Positions 1 through 12,582 are shown, counted from the stretch's first letter. The stretch: 64,000 bases of DNA from Phorcus lineatus (GCA_921293015.1 OV121091.1:35014839-35078838); one strand, 5' to 3'. Notes: generated from the letters alone by a model not told the origin. Numbers and translations: made by a program.

Positions 1-2335
1 TGTGCACTTGACGAAACTGTTAAAACATTGATCGCGAACAGTCATTTCCCTTCACAATAATCGATCAAAAACAGCAAAAATATGTTTACACAAAATTAAC
101 ATGGGCTAATTTTTTAAAATGCACTTAGAGACTTGCAACTTGATTTGAATGAAGCGTTAGATCAATACAAAGAAAAAAGTCAATCATGACGAATTCATAA
201 GTATTATAGTTTTTTCGCATTATGAACTTATTTGTTCCAGAAATCGCTCGTCATTATTCCCTGATTCTTGTGGACACGATTCAGACCAAACAGCTAAAAC
301 TATTACAGCCAAACTTACCAGTCTGATAGAACTTCATGAGACGACGCCACAATAAGCTTTTGGGCTTCATCGGAATAAGCGTTAAAGGGACAGTACGATG
401 CAAAGTTAAAAAAATTAACATGGGAAAATTTTTTCAAAATGCACTTAGAGACTTGCAACTTGTTTTAAACGAACGGCAATAATATTTGGAGCAAAAAAGA
501 AAATCATGGCAAATTCGTAGCATGCAGAGTTTGGCCGCCATATTGCTTTTATTGACTTTTGGAGATGCGTCTTTAAAAATCTTCTTCTCTGAAGATACTT
601 GCATCTAAGAGCTGAAACTCTCCAATGATGTAGCTGAGACATTGGGAATTTCAGGGTGATTCAGATTTTAATGTCAGTCCAATATTTTTTTCTCACCACT
701 TCTTTGCAAAAACCGGAGAATGCTTTGGAGATAAGGTCAGATGAAACTTGCTGCTGTAGATTAATGCATGCACCAATCTTCATGAAAATTTCAGTGAAGC
801 TGGCTAACATCACTATGTTTGTACTGAATGTGTTTTTTATGCGCTGAATCCTTTTGTCGTCGCTTGCGACTATATTTATTATTATTATTATTATTATTCC
901 ACGATTCTTGTGTAGAAAATTCAGCCAAACTAGCAACTCAATTACAACCAAACTTTACAATCTAATAGCCCTTACAAAGACCTCGCGACACGAAGCTTTT
1001 CAGCCAATTCGGACATTGCATTAAAGGCTCAGTACCACTCAAACTTTTCAAAATTAACATTGGAAATTTTTTCAAAATGCACTTAGAGACTTGCAACTTT
1101 TTTTAAACGATGCGCAATAACATTTCAAGCAAAAAAGTAAATCATGGAAAATTCGTAGCATGAATACTTTCGCCGCCATATTGCTTTTTTTGGACTTTTT
1201 TAAATTTCCGGACCCCATGCATCTTTGAAATGTAACTCCTCTGAAGATACTTGCATCTAAGAGCTGAAAATCTCCAATAATGTAGCTGAGACATTGGGAA
1301 TTTCAGGGTGATTCAGATTTTGATGAAAGTCAAATATTTATTTCTCGGCAACCCTTCAAAGTCGGGCGACTTTGCTCATGTAAGCATATTCAAAGGGAGA
1401 TAATTAAAAAAGTTAGACTCACAATTGCACCAATTTTTCAGGGATGTAAGAACAGTATATGGACTTGATGAAACTGTCAAAACATTGCTCGCGAACAATA
1501 ATTTTCGTTCACAATAATCGATCAAAAACAGCAAAAATATGTTTACAAAAAATTAACATGGGATATTTTTTCAAAATGCACGTAGAGACTTGCAACTTGA
1601 TTTGAAAGAAGCGTAAGAACAATACAAACAAAAAAGTCAATCATGACGAATTCATAAGTATTATAGTTTTTTCGCATTATGAACTTATTTGTTCCAGAAA
1701 TCGCTTTCCATTATTCCCCGATTCTTGTGTACACGATTCAGCCCAAACCGCTACAGCTATGACAACCAAACTTACCAGTATGCTTGAACTTCATGAGACG
1801 ACGCCACAATAAGCTTTTGGGCTTAATCGGATTAAGCGTTAAAGGCACAGTACCATCCAAAGTGCGAAAAATTAACATGGGATTTTTTTTCAAAATGCAC
1901 TTAGAGACTTGCAACTTGCTTGAAACGATAGGCAATTACATTTTGAGCAAAAAAGTAAATCATGGCCAATTCCTACCATGCATAGTTTGGCCGCCATATT
2001 GCTTTTATTGACTTTTTGAGATGCATCTTTAAAAATCTTCTTCTCTGAAGATACTTGCATCTAAGAGCTGAAACTCTCAAATAATGTAGCTGAGACATTT
2101 GGAATTTCAGGGTGATTCAGATTTTGATGTAAGTCCAATATTTTTTTCTTACCACTTCTTTGCAAAAACCGCAATATGCTTTGGAGATAAGGTCAGATGA
2201 AACTTGCTGCAGTAGCTTAATGCATGCTCTAATCCTCATGAAACTTTCATGGAAGCTGGCTAACATCACTATGTTTCTACTGAATGTGTTTTTTTTGCGC
2301 TGAATCCTTTTGTCGTCGCTTGCGACTATATTTTC
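1..2335. repeat. Higher-order tandem repeat, unit about 1.457 kb
   Basis: Landmarks recur about 1456-1458 bases apart. The segment at 1-90 (GATCAAAAACAGCAAAAATA) recurs near 1456-1545, the block with GACGACGCCACAATAAGC near 340 recurs near 1798, and CCTTTTGTCGTCGCTTGCGA near 850 recurs near 2306. The window therefore holds one full unit and a partial second, and it probably started further left. Each unit has internal repeats: CACTTAGAGACTTGCAACTT (one copy varied) occurs near 122, 440, 1079, 1578 and 1898, and a block of about 285 bp (about 430-715, 1070-1375, 1888-2170) carries the shared TGATGTAGCTGAGACATTGG or a close variant. A (TTA)n tract lies at about 872-898. Small open frames inside it are not conserved as protein between units. 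This is a satellite-like or large nested repeat, not a gene. Confidence 0.85.
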
Positions 2336-2364
2336 TGTTTGTAATTTCAACAATTTATACACAG

Positions 2365-2426
2365 CAATAAAAGTTTTGACAATACATTTTTGACAAAAAT
2401 AAAAGTTTTGACAATACATTTTTGAA
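2365..2426. repeat. Two-copy 31-bp tandem repeat
   Basis: AATAAAAGTTTTGACAATAC followed by ATTTTTGACAA is present twice head to tail, directly after the larger satellite unit ends. It is a local duplication with no coding sense. Confidence 0.7.
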
Positions 2427-2642
2427 TATTTTTGTCAAAGGAATGTTGACTAGCTCGGAGACCAATGAGTGTAACACTGAGAGTGTCAACAAGCCTAAGC
2501 GACCTTGACCTATACAACTAGGTAAAAAAATATTCAATTAATTATCATACGAATCGTTTTCAATATAAAATGACCTACACTTGTTAAGTATAAGTGTAAG
2601 TGAGTGAGTGTCTTTAGCTCCTCCAGAAAAGGAGATTTGCAA

Positions 2643-2670
2643 AAATAAAATAAAATAAAATAAAAAAATA
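2643..2670. repeat. (TAAAA)n microsatellite
   Basis: Consecutive AAATA/TAAAA units form a short A-rich pentanucleotide tract. Such tracts often mark retroposon tails, but no element body was recognised next to it. Confidence 0.7.
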
Positions 2671-2782
2671 TTGAGATATAATGATGGGAATTTACATGAA
2701 GTATCTAGTGGCTATTGAGTTTGATGGAGTAAAAGAAGTGTCCCACAAAGTGGAAAAGTTCATGATCGTCAAGATCTAGAGA

Positions 2783-3514
2783 GTGTACGTACTCCAAGGA
2801 GGGTTCTTGTTTGTTCCTCAAGCTTCATTGAGTCAATCATTATATACTCGTTTACACCAAAGTTATCTAATATTGAACACCAAAGAGTATCGCGACTGTC
2901 ACACACATGCTGGTCAGTGCACACGTGCAGTAGGTGATGAGGAAGGCACTGATACCGAAATGATATTATATGAAGTACTTCCAGGTCATTCCTTGTTTAA
3001 TTTTCGTCTGTGTCTAAAAACTAATGTGAAAATACGGGACGGAAAACTAATGATTACAGTGAGAATTTTACTGCACAAAGTTCTTCATTTACAATCTTGA
3101 AAAACTTCATTAGATACAGAATAATTTATCTATAAATATTACAGAAATAGTTATTAGATGATTTAAAATAATGTTATTTCTTCACATCTAACATAATTTG
3201 ATATCAATGTTGATTAGATAGCAAAGTATTACCGATCGAGAATCAACTTTTCTATAGCGTTTCACTTACGATTTGCAGCAAAAGGGAACTTTATGAATAA
3301 ATTATCTATCTTATCGCACTTAAGTAAGGCATACCATATGATTAAGCAACTGGAAAAACAGGAAATGCAGGAAAAACCGGGGCCAATACGAGACTGGACC
3401 TACACAGAAACATTATTGAGAAAGCTTCAAACATTTCAGATATGTCAGTTCCCGAATCTTAGTTATAAATTTGGAAATGAAATGGAAATTAACCATTTTC
3501 TTTTGTGCGAGTGA
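2783..3514 (+). other. Unassigned stretch with two small open frames
   Basis: Two plus-strand open frames (2783-3100, 105 codons, GTG first codon; 3293-3514, 73 codons) were examined. The first has no recognisable domain. The second ends in FGNEMEINHFLLCE, which vaguely resembles the acidic-HF-C tail of LINE zinc knuckles, but the upstream cysteine pair and the rest of the motif are missing. No function is proposed. Either could be degraded mobile DNA or chance. Confidence 0.2.
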
Positions 3515-3562
3515 TATATAAAGAGGTTGACTTATGGTGTTGCCAATACAACGGACCTCGGA

Positions 3563-3758
3563 CCTATAATTAGGCTAATAAGAAAATATTCAATCCCTAA
3601 CATCAGTGCGTGAAAGGAAAACACAGCTGTATGAAATATCCGTAATCTTATATCATCAAACCTGTAATTAGACCAATAAGAAAATATTCAATAACTTAAA
3701 ACAGTGTGTGAAAGGAAAACCAAGCTGTGTGCAATATTCGTAATCTTATATCATCAAA
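3563..3758. repeat. 98-bp tandem duplication
   Basis: Unit 1 (3563-3660) and unit 2 (3661-3758) share a CCT(A/G)TAATTAG start, AATAAGAAAATATTCAAT, GTGAAAGGAAAAC and GTAATCTTATATCATCAAA, with roughly one in ten positions changed. It is a simple local duplication next to the Tc1-like element. Confidence 0.75.
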
Positions 3759-3954
3759 TACACGTTAACAATGTATAACTAACCCTCCACATCCTTATGT
3801 AAAATATAAAATATGGAAGACAATGAATAAGCTTTTCACTAACGAGGGTTTGCGTGCAATTTTGTTTCAAGACGGCTTAGCCTGAGGCGTGATTCCAAGA
3901 CAAATTTCATATTTATAAAAACCGAAAAGACGTCACTAGCTCTGTTCCAAACTA

Positions 3955-5434
3955 AACTGCCAGGCAAAAGAAAGGTTTCACTCATTTTTCAAGTCTATAA
4001 AAAACCCAACGCAGATATGAGAATTCTGACGATTGGTTTATAAGCAGAAAATCATTTTCCAATGTTCTATTTAAAAAAACATCCAAATATCGGCATTTAA
4101 TTTGACCAAATACACAAGGAAAGAGACGGGGGTAAATATTAAAAATTACATAAATGTGGAGCTAAAAGACAAGTGCACAGAGACTCTCAGTAATCATAGG
4201 AATCACGGATTCTGTCAACAGTAGCGAATGTGACCACCTTTGGTATCAATGCGAGCAAGTACACGCCTACTCATTGAAGTCGTCAGGCGTCAGATGACGT
4301 CAGCAGGGGTCTTGTTCCATATGTTTAACAGAGCTTGCTCAAGCTCCTGCCTGTTTTTGTTTGGAGGTGGCACCAGCTGTCTCAAATGGCGGTGAAGGTG
4401 ATCCCAAAGGTGTTCAATGGGGCTCATATCTGGTGAGTTGGCTAGCCACGGCAAAAGAGTGATGTTGGCGTTCTCGAGGTAGTCTCTATTAATATGGGCA
4501 CTGTGAGGTCTTGCGTTGTCGTGTTGCAATATCAATCTTCTTGGCTGTTGTTGGATGAAAGGAACCACTATAGGTGTCAGTACCTCATCAATGTATTGTT
4601 GGCCGGTCAGATTCCCTCGCAGAACGACAAGCGGCGCCGTCATTTGGCCAGAAATCCCTCCCCACACAATGGTGCCTCCGCCTCCAAACAGGTGAACCTC
4701 ACGTATGTAGTTTGGTGAACCCTGCCATCGTTCTTGAATAGGCAAGACCTGCTGTCGTCCTGTCCCAATCACGTTGCTGCGACCGGCATACAGTACGTTT
4801 CCATCGTAATCTGCGTTGACGGTGTAAACGGGTCAAAGCAATTCCACAAAACGGGCGGTAGGCTAGTATACCAGCCAAAAATTGACGAATGTTTGTTCTT
4901 GTTCTGATGACATGACAGAGTGCCGTCGTCGCTGTTGATGTGGCACTTACAAAACGGTTTCGGAGGTGATCCTGCAATCTTCGGCCGCAGTTGTTACCCT
5001 CGGTCTTCCCGATCTGGTCTAACCCGTGTCTGGCCTATCTGCTGATAGCGTATTAACAGCCTTCTAATGGTGGTTTGGCTGCAGTTGAAGGTTCTTGCCA
5101 TCTGATGTTGGGTAGCCATCATAGTGAACATACCGATCGCTTGGTCACGTTGCGCTTGCATAAGTCTGGGCATACTTTTCATGTTCTTTTTGTTACAAAA
5201 ATATCTGCTCTTTCCAACAAGGGTATTTATGCAAGATTGCTGCAAGTACATCACGAAACATGCCTCAAAAACACGTTTTGCATGTGTTTGTATATGCACA
5301 CTTCCAGTGGCTGCATTCGATAGAGAAAACGATGCAGTATGACTATCATTTCCTGCTTAGAATCAAACCCGTTCCAGCCCTCTTGATATTTTCATGAAAA
5401 AAAGAAGTGGAAACCTTTCTTTTGCCTTGCATTT
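3955..5434 (-). mobile_element. Tc1/mariner-like DNA transposon, full-length but inactive
   Basis: Terminal inverted repeats are visible at both ends: AACTGCCAGGCAAAAGAAAG on the left and, reverse-complemented, AAATGCAAGGCAAAAGAAAG on the right. Each is preceded by TA (3953-3954 and 5435-5436), the expected Tc1/mariner target duplication. The element is about 1.48 kb and carries a minus-strand transposase relic of DD34E type. The TIR homology continues through GGTTTC. A second copy without transposase lies at 10451-12514. The ends are clear; the interior is dead because of frameshifts and a missing catalytic region. Confidence 0.9.
4290..5173 (-). pseudogene. Tc1-like DD34E transposase relic
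   Basis: The coding relic runs through three frames. An N-terminal helix-turn-helix piece (5173-4994, starting MPRLMQAQRDQAIGM, then a QMARTFNCSQTTIRRLL recognition helix) is followed by a second helix-turn-helix/linker piece (about 4977-4780, with LTRLHRQRRLRW). The DDE_3 part (4772-4290) contains GGGGTIVWGGIS, LQHDNARPHSA and SPDMSPIEHLWD. The distance from D of HDN to E of IEHLWD is 34 residues, which defines DD34E. The region that should hold the first catalytic aspartate (SDESRF) is missing between HRQRRLRW and the DDE_3 part. About 295 codons remain against a usual 340 or so. It would have cut and pasted the surrounding TIR element in the nucleus. Confidence 0.92.
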
Positions 5435-5639
5435 TATAAGGACAACACTTACGATCACCGATATAATCAAGAAATAATTGGTCTCAAATATCATTCTTAA
5501 CATTGCTCTTTTGTATCATATAATAATGCAAGTCTATTTATTTCATGTTACATGAACCAAGTATCTGATACCTTATATAAGAAGACCTCCAAGGCTAGTT
5601 AGGTACGAAAGCAAGACGATTCCTCACCCAGGATATGAC

Positions 5640-6645
5640 AAGCACAAAATGTGATGATCGGTATCCTCGGAAATATAAATATAAAATCATATTCTAAAAT
5701 ATTTGATGCAACAATTAAGCCGATTTTAACATATGGAGCTGAAATCTGAGGTTAGAATTATTACAATGAAATTGAAAGAGTCCATCTGAGAGCATGTAAA
5801 AAGTTTTTAGGTGTTAAATTGAGTACGACGAATACAATGGTGTATGGAGAATGTGGTAGATATCCGTTGCAACTATTTACAAATATCAAAGCAATAAAGT
5901 ATTGGTTAAAGTTACTGAGTATGCCTTCATATCGTCTGCCTAAAAAGTGTTACAACATGATGATGTTATAAGAATGGTCATACCAATTGGGTCACTTCAG
6001 TTAGAAACTTCTTGTTTTCAAAGGTTTAGTTTCGTATAGTTAGACCAACATGCAGACTCGAATGATAAATTTATCTTTCAACTAACAAGAAGTCTAAAAG
6101 ATAATTATTTACAAGAATGGCTTGAAAAGATATCACTTTCAAGTAAATGCCTGTATTATAGAATGTTTAAATGTACCTATCTCTCATGTGTAAATGTAAA
6201 AAAGTTTCGTATAGCTTTACGTAGACTTAGGTGTTCTTCACATGACTTATTCATCGAGAGTGGAAGATTCAAATCAATCCAAAATGAAAACAGAATTTGC
6301 AAACTTTGTAATCTTATGGAAATAGAAGATGAATATCATTTTGTTTTAATTTGCCCTGTCTACCATTTTCTAAGAAAGTTATACTTAAAAAATATTTCCT
6401 TGTCCATCCAAACCTTTTCAAGTTCGTTGAATTGTGAAATAACACAAATCACACAGTGCTGCAAAATCTGTCCATGTTTCTTAACTATGCAATGTTATTT
6501 AGATCAGAATTTATCAAGAAACATGATATAAATTACACTTAATTTTTGTTAAGGTTTAGTACCTACGCGTGTACATTTTAACACATGCAAGTATTGTACT
6601 ACAGGCCTGTGGCCTTTCAGTACCGGAAATAAATTGAATTGACAA
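5640..6645 (+). mobile_element. LINE (non-LTR retrotransposon) 3' fragment
   Basis: A 5'-truncated LINE copy of about 1 kb. It contains the post-RT linker and zinc-knuckle tail of the ORF2 protein, then a 3' UTR ending in a GGCCTGTGGCCTTTCAGTAC segment and AATAAATTGAATTGA. A related end (GGCCTGTGACCCCTTTAC, then AATAAA) occurs on the minus strand near 38290-38330, so both copies belong to related families. 5' truncation is normal for target-primed reverse transcription. The left boundary is approximate, set where protein homology fades. Confidence 0.82.
5698..6531 (+). pseudogene. LINE ORF2 C-terminal region (post-RT and zinc-knuckle), broken
   Basis: The frame at 5698-5955 reads KIFDATIKPILTYGAEI, stop, then IERVHLRACKKFLGV and ECGRYPLQLF. 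This is the conserved segment after the LINE reverse transcriptase (PILTYGxEIWG, then CKxxLGV and GECGRYPL). After stops and frame changes it reopens at 6163-6531 with FRIALRRLRCSSHDLFIESG followed by ICKLCNLMEIEDEYHFVLIC. The latter is the Cys-Cys-His-Cys zinc-knuckle (zf-RVT) typical of these proteins. No RT catalytic domain is present in this copy. It is a dead 5'-truncated insertion with no sign of host use. Confidence 0.85.
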
Positions 6646-6649
6646 GCAT

Positions 6650-9600
6650 TCTATTAACATTTGTTCATAACACAGTACATCAAGTTCTGTTACCTGAATC
6701 CAAAGCCAAAGTAAATATACCAATTAAAGACAGATAGAAACGATATTTTGGTGAGTATTTTGCATAACGTTCTGACAAATCAATGTCACATTAGAATGAA
6801 ATTTAAGTAAAATAAGAGTGTGTGATATTGGAAATGTTTCATTTTCAATGTTTCACTCTAATTAGATGACAGTTTTCTCTAAATAATTGATACTTTTATC
6901 TATTGAGATGATACTTTAAACTAACTAAAGGTATAGAACCATCATTACTAGATAAAAAAAATTAGATGAAAATGATTAAGGTTCCGAAATGTTGACCTTG
7001 GTCACCTCAAATGGTACCAATGGATCATTTTTTCAGGGTGTTCTTCATGCCCTAAGAAGCTAGGGCAAAAGATTGGTATGGAAAGATTATAGAAACATTC
7101 AGCCCTGGATGTCCAATGATGTGACAGACATACACATATGCAAACTGTACAATACCTATGTCAATAAATAAAATTTCACTTAACTTTTCACAGAAATTTT
7201 TTTCATTGTACGAGGCATATATCTCATATGATCACCATTGCTTTACATGTGTTTGATTTAATGTATACATAACTACTTACTTAGATAGTTACTGCATGGG
7301 CACCATTTTCCATAAGGTTAATCCGTAGGAAACTGTGATGCTAAACATTACTTCTGGGGAGATTAGTTACTTTAGTGTACCAGCAAAATATTCTTAAAGT
7401 TTCATACAAGTTTCCTAACTAGATATCATTTGACGCATCTAAATAAGCAATAATATATCGATAACTACAGGGTGTTACAAAATTTAAACTTAGGTGAGAC
7501 CCGTTTATCCGACAGAAAAATAAAACAATGTAATAATCAAGCCAATAAAAGTAAGAGAGAATTGGTGAGTGAATAAAATGTTATATTTCCAGTCTAAAGA
7601 ATTAAATGAAAGGGTACGTCAACTGGTACCCATAAACATATCAGCAAGTCAACAGCTATTTAAGCTCACCTGTGAATGAACAGTTGACAAACACTCTAGC
7701 GTAATCCCAACTGAGACCTTGAAACAACTTGACAAGGATATTGCCGTCTTAACGAAATAACGAATCAGTACAGTGTATAGGGTTTAGTAAGGATGAATAA
7801 ACAAAAAGAACACGGTTCTTTAGATAATCCCAAGAGATCACTATTTAGGTGACGGAATTATAAAATAAAGGAATGGGTATGGTTAAACTATAAGTCTTTT
7901 AAAATAAATATAAACAACAAAGGTATTGATATATAAATGGTACATGATAAAAGGATGGTTAATAGCCAAAACAAAACCCATTGTCGGCAAACAATGATAC
8001 GAGTAATGAAAATTGATACATGAAGGGAAAATGCATAATATGTACTATACAATAATTAATGACATTTTATAAAAGTACATTTGGTGAGAGGCGAGAGACA
8101 CGCTCGAACAGCTTGCGATAAATATATACCCTATATCAAAAACACATTTAGAAAAAAATTTATAGTTAGGAGAGTAAAACCATCCTGGTGTCTCTATTTT
8201 GATGTCCTGTTTCTGGTTTAAAACTGACGTTTTGTTCGGCAGGTAATTAATCTGTACACCCTTATAGTATAATATAATTCAAATTCAAAACTGTCATTTG
8301 CAACCTTTAACTGATCTCCGATAAAATAGTCAATAGTTTTTCTACATCTGTTAAATCTGATTAACTTTCATGCCCCTAATTGAAGAAATATTGCCAATTC
8401 AACTTTCAACAATAACTCACTCACTCAAATCCTACATCTGGTAACTGACTGTGCATTTAATATTTAGATATTTATATATTTGTAAATGAATTTAATGTGG
8501 AGATGTAATGTAACATTTTTAAAGGATGACAGATTATTATCCCCATGATCATCATCGACCGGAAAGAAATGAGCATAAAGTCGAGACAATATTTATTTTA
8601 ATTTCACTATGTTTTACCCTTTTACAACAATATTTTTCCTATGGAAATTCATCATTTTTGGAATTTATTAATTCATCATATGCATGATTTCTCAAACAAA
8701 TACTTTATAGTTAAAGCCTTTAGATTTTTATTGAAAACATTTTCGTTTAAACCGTTTGTTAACATTATAATATAGCTGCTGCCGTGTTCTGGCTGCTAGC
8801 ACATGTTAAATATTTCCGATATGCGGATTTAATGCAACGTTGCAATATACACTTACGGTATTAAAGAATCATTTTTATAATCTGCATGTAAACATGTAAA
8901 TAATTGTTAAACAACCAACGAGGTGGATTACCTCAGTGCGCATCGTTAGTTATATCGAGATATGCATTATCTTTGCTTTTTGTGTATTAAGATAAGTATG
9001 TGAAAGTAATAATATTTCTTCATCTTCTAAAAGACTTACATTTGGTTGCAGGATGGTTTGATCTCACGTGAACACCATTTTACATTATATTTGCACTAAG
9101 TTCCAATTTTACGAAACAAACTTTTGTTAAGGCGCTGTATGTTTGCAATCTCCAGTCTACATAATACCTCAGATGAGATCATCACGTAATCAAAGTCCAG
9201 ACTTGCCGACGGCTAAATGAATAAAACCACATGTTAATCAAATAATCATGCGTCACCCATTGCACGGTCGATTTTTTAAGTATATCATTTGTTTCATATT
9301 TCAATCATTATAACTTTATATTCGTTAAAGTTCTTGATTTAATGTAAAACGAACATTTTTAATTGACGGCGAACGTTCTATTCTATTTTATTTATATAGT
9401 CATTACATCTGTTGAAGAAGTTTTTTGGTGAAAATAAGTTTTGGTATCAACAGTTATTACATTTCATGTATGTAGCCTTCAGCAATAAACCTTGATTTAA
9501 CGTTCAAGGTTTGCGTTTTGACCACTTCATCAACGGATGGGAAGAACATTCGTTAAAATTGAGGCGTTAGAAAACATTTCCCATTTACTTTGGTGTGACA

Positions 9601-10448
9601 ATGTTTGGTCCAAATACAACATTTTACATCATAGACTTAAGTAATTGACTTAAACTCCTTTCAACTTCAATGCATTCCCATGGGGTTATAATGATCAAGG
9701 TGAATGTTAAAGGATATGGTTACGATGGATTATGCTTCACTTTGGTCAAACCTCCGAAAGGAAGTTATTGTGAAAAATGTACGATAGGCTAATTAATCTT
9801 AGAATAGTATGTTTCTCAATAATTACATCTTGTTTGATCAACGGTCAAGTAATTAATTTACATATAGTTATTATTGTCTTTAACACAAATCTTCTATGAA
9901 TATAATGTGTCTAAACATGATAGAATTCAATAGATATGTTATTTGAACTAAAACTACCGAGAAGACTCTCAGTTAAGCAATTTCAGGGTATTAAATAGAG
10001 CATACATATATGGATAATCAGTTGACTAAAGGTTCATTACTTACAATATGTAACCATTCACAGATTTCCGACACTATTTCTATCGTTAGCTCATGAAGCT
10101 GTACATTTATTTGAAATTAAAAATACCTTGTGCGTATTTTGAAATGGGCGCATAGATCATTAAGCACCAGAAGCAAAGTTAAAAATTTAAATCATTTAAT
10201 TTTTTCCGGAATGCACCTTATTCCGATCAGATGAAACGCCATTACCACAATAATGCCTCCATCAGCGCAGTGAATTATCAATTTGAGTGAAGGCGATCAT
10301 CAAGTTCAACGTAGCATAGTTCTCAGACTAATGAAGGGAATAAAATCAACGGATTTACATGGTGAATTGATCTGGAATTGACCTCTTTTATTTGTGGACA
10401 TATAAAATTTAATTCATCAGTGGATGGCATGACACATCCGTTTCCTAA
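6650..10448. other. Non-coding stretch, nothing recognised
   Basis: This 3.8-kb AT-rich stretch was read on both strands. It contains no open frame of note, no tRNA-like fold, no clear inverted or tandem repeat and no recognisable domain. It may be intergenic or intronic. Confidence 0.6.
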
Positions 10449-10816
10449 TAAGCTCCCAGTGAAAATAAAGGTTTCACTTGTTCATGAAAACATTTAGAGG
10501 GCTGGTACAGGTTTGTTTTTAGAAGGAAATGATAGTACTACTGTATCGTTTTCCCGTACACGAACGCATCTCATCGAACGCAGCCACTGGAATTGTGCAT
10601 TAACAAACACTTGTGCAAGCTCTGTTAAATATATGGAACAGGATCCCTGCTGACGTCATTCGACGCCTGACGACTTCAAGGAGGCGTGTGCTTGCTTGCA
10701 CTGATGCCCAGGGTGGTCACACTCGCTACTGATGACTCCGTGATTCCTGTGACTATTGGGGGTTTCTGTGCACTTGTCTCTTAACTCCATATTTGTGTAA
10801 TTTGTAATATTGACCT

Positions 10817-12346
10817 AAGGGCGGTATTTATCAAACAACTAAGTCGAAATCTTTTCAATTCCAGAGATATTATGATTCAGAATAAGGAATAACATTTAAT
10901 ATCTTTATCAAAGCTGTATGTACAAGTTCTTTGAAAGATGACAAATTTCATTACATACTTGTGAAACTGCAGTTTGTACATACAATCTTCATGAGTAATA
11001 TAAACATAGAAATATTTTTCTGATACTTATATTGAAAAGAGACAGATGCGGGAAAATATGTTATTCATTTCCTTGAATCCTTCATAGATATCTAGCAATA
11101 TTTACATTTCAAGCAAAATGTACTATTAACAGGAATTGAAAATGAAGCTCTGTTACGATACCGAATGTATCAATTCAATTTGAAAAATGTATTTAAAGGA
11201 TAAATATTTCTGACTCTGTGTTGTTAGATCCAGACAGGAATTTTGTTGTTGCCTTTGTAATAATTTACTTTCACTAATAAAGTGCTTTTCCAAAAATGTT
11301 CATCTTAATTTAAATTCAGTGTCTTCTAATACTTAGATTCAACGATAGGAGTCATGTTTATTCTTGAAAAATGTGATAAATTTACAAAATAATAATTTTC
11401 TTTTTAGCTATTATCCAACGCTGGAAGGATCAAGCCAAAGGCACAACCAGAGCATCAACACCAGTGACAGCATCAGGACAAGCTATAGCAACATCATTCT
11501 CAACAGGGAACTCTCTTGAGATGGAGGTTCCCTTAAAGGTAAAAATTAAACTTGAAATAAAGTTTTTAAAGTTGAAAAAAACATATTATGAAATTAAAAT
11601 CTCCAAAACGGCAGTTCATATGGTGACCTTGTGACCATTTATCAAAAAAACTTATACAAAGTCTTATGAGCTACAGAGTCAATGGCTCCATTTTTGCTCA
11701 TAAATGGTATTTCAATAGACACTAAGACTTATTCTCTTTATGGGTTCTGTTGTAAATGTTGAAAAATAGCTATAAATTGAACTTGAATTATTTATTAGAT
11801 TGAACAATTAGATTGCCAAAGGAAAATGAATTGCTATCAGCTGATATATTCTTCAATGTGCAAATAGATCCAGTGCCACTCTGTTTAATTAGAGTTAAGT
11901 TAATCTTTGAAGTTTTGTGAAAGTATTTAAATGTTTATTCGCAGCTTTGTATATACATTCAAATTGCTGGTTTGTTATTTCCAATTTTATGTTAAAATCC
12001 AAATAATTCTCACAATAATCCTATTTTCATAGTCACAAACTCAAAAAAACCCAAATGAATTAAAATTGAAAATGTCATGAAGTAAAAAAATGATTAATCA
12101 AATATATAATGAAAGTCTGTTACTTTCAATTAAATTGATTAGAATATTTGCCCATCTAACCTATATTTTGAATTTCTATTCAGGCATAAGTTAATATATT
12201 TCTCATTAGAACACTTCGACACAAACATAAGTTTCACCTTCAAACAGGTTTTATTAGTGGTAGTCACAATGAAAGTGGTTATTAGCAAACTGTTCCCTGT
12301 ATCTGAGACCTGCTACTGCAGGAACTATCACTGGACCCCCATCTAG
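10817..12346. mobile_element. Foreign insertion inside the Tc1-like copy
   Basis: This is DNA lacking a counterpart in the paralogous Tc1 element. The empty site in the paralogue reads ATTTACCCCCGTCTC (reverse strand); here the left flank ends GACC and the right flank begins ACCCCC, so ACC is a possible short target duplication. No inverted repeats were found at its ends. It contains the exon-like segment at 11408-11538. The class is unknown. Confidence 0.45.
11408..11538 (+). other. Exon-like segment, unidentified
   Basis: A T-rich acceptor (TTTTCTTTTTAG) precedes 11408, and a donor (AAAG then GTAAAA) follows 11538. The 131-base segment is notably richer in G+C than its flanks. Two frames stay open through most of it: one reads IIQRWKDQAKGTTRAS and then a Ser/Thr/Ala-rich run, the other YYPTLEGSSQRHNQSINTSD. 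No family is recognised. It lies within the insertion in the Tc1 copy, so it may be a captured exon or a piece of another transposon gene. It could also be chance. Confidence 0.3.
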
Positions 12347-12577
12347 CTGTCTTTTTACTTGTGTATTGGGGCAAATTAAATGCCGATATTTGGCAAATTT
12401 AAAAAAAAAAATATTGAAAAATGATTTAAACCAATCGTCAGAATTCTCATATGTGCGTTTATTTTTATTTTATAGACTAAAACATTAGTGAAACCTTTCT
12501 TTTACCTGGTAGTTTATCTTCATTGCACTGACTCAATATGAGGAACTGATATATATATAGGATGGTGCTTCACTATT

Positions 12578-12582
<5 letters not shown>

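Larger units (their letters stand above)
10451..12514 (+). mobile_element. Transposase-less Tc1-like copy, later interrupted
   Basis: The left end AGCTCCCAGTGAAAATAAAG (after TA at 10449-10450) and the right end, reverse-complemented AACTACCAGGTAAAAGAAAG (before TA at 12515-12516), match the TIRs of the 3955-5434 element in the opposite orientation. Positions 10500-10610 match its 5' leader and 10615-10815 match its transposase 3' end and 3' UTR, so nearly the whole transposase gene is deleted. Homology stops near 10816 and resumes near 12346 (compare the segment ending at 12415 with 4085-4130), leaving about 1.53 kb of unrelated DNA inside. The order suggests internal deletion first and insertion later. 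Confidence 0.82.

Noticed and set aside
1..2335. CRISPR-like array from regularly recurring 20-mers
   Set aside because: Spacing is hundreds of bases and unequal, the intervening sequence is itself repeated, and the DNA is animal.
4494..4718. Plus-strand frames over the Tc1 element
   Set aside because: They are antisense to the transposase and lack any domain.
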